Source: Deltaproteobacteria bacterium
GTDB taxonomy: Bacteria; Bdellovibrionota; JAJCYS01
NCBI GenBank assembly: GCA_029262815.1
Contig: JAJCYS010000045.1
Span: forward strand, 1-64,000
Direction of reading: 5' to 3'
Length of the DNA: 64,000 nt
The notes under the pieces were generated by a model. It was not told where the DNA came from. It saw only the letters and a list, made by a program, of their open reading frames with translations, and searched no databases. The position numbers were made by a program, and so were the translations under genes. Position 1 is the stretch's first letter. Every line of letters begins with the position of its first letter. Positions 62,593 through 64,000 of the stretch are shown here, one piece after another.

Positions 62593-64000
62593 CCTCAAGG
62601 TTGATCAGAGGGGGTCCTCAAAAGTATCACCAAAAAAACGCACAGCGGGGAAAGCTCTTTGTCCGTGAACGAATCGAAACCTTATGTGATCCTGAGAGTT
62701 CGTTTATAGAAGAAGGGCGTTTCGCAAACGGATTAGATGAAGAATTTCCATGTGATGGCGTAATTACGGGCTGGGGGGTTATACACGGAAAACCGATCGG
62801 CGTGATTGCAAATGACTCCACGGTTAAAGCAGGCTCTTGGGGTCCTTTGACCGTAGAAAAAATAATACGATTGCAGGAACAAGCCTTAAAACGGTGTACA
62901 CCCATAGTCTATTTAGTCGACTCGGCGGGAGCACGACTGACGGATCAAGTCCGAATGTTTCCAGGACGAAGGGGTGCCGGCCGCATTTTCTATAATCAAG
63001 TACAACTCAAACAAAAGGGCGTTACGCAGCTGTGTGTTGTCCTAGGTCCTTGTGCTGCAGGGGGTGCTTATGTCCCCGCCTTTTGTGATGTTGTGGTCAT
63101 GGTTAAGGATAATGGATCCATGTATCTGGGCTCACCTAGAATGGCTGAAGTGGTCATTGGAGAGCAGGTTTCACATGATCAAATGGGTGGGACAGACCTT
63201 CATACAACTCAAAGTGGATGTGCTCACGTATCAGTAGAAACAGAACAGGCAGGGTTGAATTGGTTGCGTGCATGGATGCAACTTTGGACCTGTCGTCATA
63301 CATCTGTTCCATTTAATTCAACAGAAGTTAGCCTTTCATTAAAAGACCTAATTCCGAATGAGCCATCTGAAGGGTACGATATTCATGATGTGCTAAAAGG
63401 TTTATTGGATGCCGGCTCATTTATGGAAGTGCATGCCACATACGCACCTGAACTAGTTTGTGGGTTAGGCAGTGTAGAAGGCCAGGTTATTGGGATTGTC
63501 GCAAATCAACCCGCTGTTAAAGGGGGTGTGATTTTTTGCGAGAGCGCTGAAAAAGCGTCGCTTTTTATTCACTACTGTGACCGACAACGCATTCCTATTC
63601 TATTTTTGTGTGATGTGCCTGGATTTATGATTGGTTCTACTGTAGAGAAACAAGGCATTATTCGTAGAGGGGCACAGATGGTGGAAGCTGTGTCGTCTGC
63701 TACCGTACCTAAAATAACGCTCATTTTACGAAAAGCATACGGAGCGGGACTTTACGCAATGTGTGGGCCGGCGTTCGAACCTGATGTATGTCTTGCCCTG
63801 CCGTCTGCGCAAATTGCAGTAATGGGCCCGGGGCCAGCCGTTGAAGCAGTCCATCATCATCACCTCAATGCTTTAAGCGAGCAATCCGAGCGAGAGAGTT
63901 TTGTATCTGAAAAAAAAGAAGCGTATCTTTCAGATGTAAACTTGCTAAAACTTGCGTCTGAGTTGGTGGTCGATCATGTGATTGATTTTGATGAGGCGAA
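62574..64000 (+). CDS. Acyl-CoA carboxylase carboxyltransferase subunit (partial, runs off the window)
   Basis: An uninterrupted frame of about 475 codons begins at TTG 62574 with AGGAG seven bases upstream, overlapping the hydratase gene by 19 bases, and is still open at 64000. It shows the N-half RGKLFVRERIETLCD, VYLVDSAGARL, LGPCAAGGAYVPAFCD and MGGTDLHTTQSGCAHV. The C-half has FLCDVPGFMIGSTVEKQGIIRRGAQMV and KAYGAGLYAMCGPAF. These are the crotonase-like CT domains of propionyl/methylcrotonyl/geranyl-CoA carboxylase beta subunits. The family is about 510-540 residues, so little is missing. The substrate is not resolved. Confidence 0.9.
   Translation, partial: MDLRELTSRLIRGGPQKYHQKNAQRGKLFVRERIETLCDPESSFIEEGRFANGLDEEFPCDGVITGWGVIHGKPIGVIANDSTVKAGSWGPLTVEKIIRLQEQALKRCTPIVYLVDSAGARLTDQVRMFPGRRGAGRIFYNQVQLKQKGVTQLCVVLGPCAAGGAYVPAFCDVVVMVKDNGSMYLGSPRMAEVVIGEQVSHDQMGGTDLHTTQSGCAHVSVETEQAGLNWLRAWMQLWTCRHTSVPFNSTEVSLSLKDLIPNEPSEGYDIHDVLKGLLDAGSFMEVHATYAPELVCGLGSVEGQVIGIVANQPAVKGGVIFCESAEKASLFIHYCDRQRIPILFLCDVPGFMIGSTVEKQGIIRRGAQMVEAVSSATVPKITLILRKAYGAGLYAMCGPAFEPDVCLALPSAQIAVMGPGPAVEAVHHHHLNALSEQSERESFVSEKKEAYLSDVNLLKLASELVVDHVIDFDEA

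Noticed and set aside
62627..62905. 92-codon minus-strand frame
   Set aside because: It is antisense to the carboxyltransferase frame, which is open from 62574 to the window edge and rich in family motifs.

Overview
The window is a chromosomal segment of a Gram-negative bacterium. Evidence for the envelope type is an LptF/LptG permease, signal peptidase I, several lipoproteins with lipoboxes, and a complete envelope-spanning type IV pilus machine with secretin. The mix of many FHA-domain proteins, a Tad-type membrane protein, sensor kinases with PAS domains, an HD-GYP protein and many small secreted proteins of no recognisable family fits a deltaproteobacterial or Bdellovibrionota-like lineage. 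That placement is inference; no rRNA gene is present.

Layout. 0.2-3.0 kb: minus-strand xerC-hslV-hslU, an order also known from the Bacillus codVWX operon. 3.0-10.1 kb: housekeeping genes (bioY, lepB, an lptF/G permease, fmt, rpe, an aldo/keto reductase, an SAH-deaminase-like amidohydrolase) and a small outer-membrane-like protein. 10.2-16.9 kb: a secreted protein, then a tight operon of tadC-like, DUF192 and three consecutive FHA membrane proteins; the tadC ribosome-binding site lies in a long predicted hairpin. 17-23.2 kb: seven minus-strand exported proteins, four of them a diverged tandem paralogous family. 23.3-31.5 kb: HD-GYP, aminopeptidase P, RluA-type pseudouridine synthase, a queuosine-precursor transporter (YhhQ), small secreted proteins, aldo/keto reductase-sfsA, a two-TM protein, an alpha/beta hydrolase and tRNA-Arg(TCT).

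31.5-35.9 kb is an accessory patch. It holds a truncated ParA ATPase, a REP-associated tyrosine transposase (RAYT) element with direct and inverted repeats, and a second set of the same element's ends that bracket a secreted NlpC/P60-like gene. Both left ends keep a near-perfect sigma-54 type -24/-12 motif. An NnrS-like gene sits between the two. 35.9-51 kb is visibly AT-rich. It carries five prepilin genes facing left and pilMN(fused)-O-P-Q-T-B-C facing right, followed by a response regulator and two membrane histidine kinases.

51-57.4 kb: a secreted protein that looks like a PI3K/Fam20-type kinase, Ada, a trypsin-like protease, a lipoprotein with a possible transglutaminase fold, a creatininase-family protein and an exported HAD-like protein. 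57.5-64 kb: a REC-PAS-PAS histidine kinase, YhhN, a stand-alone response regulator, a CCA/poly(A) polymerase-family enzyme, and a biotinyl carrier / enoyl-CoA hydratase / acyl-CoA carboxylase operon cut by the window edge. At least five degenerate REP-like palindromic repeats lie between genes.
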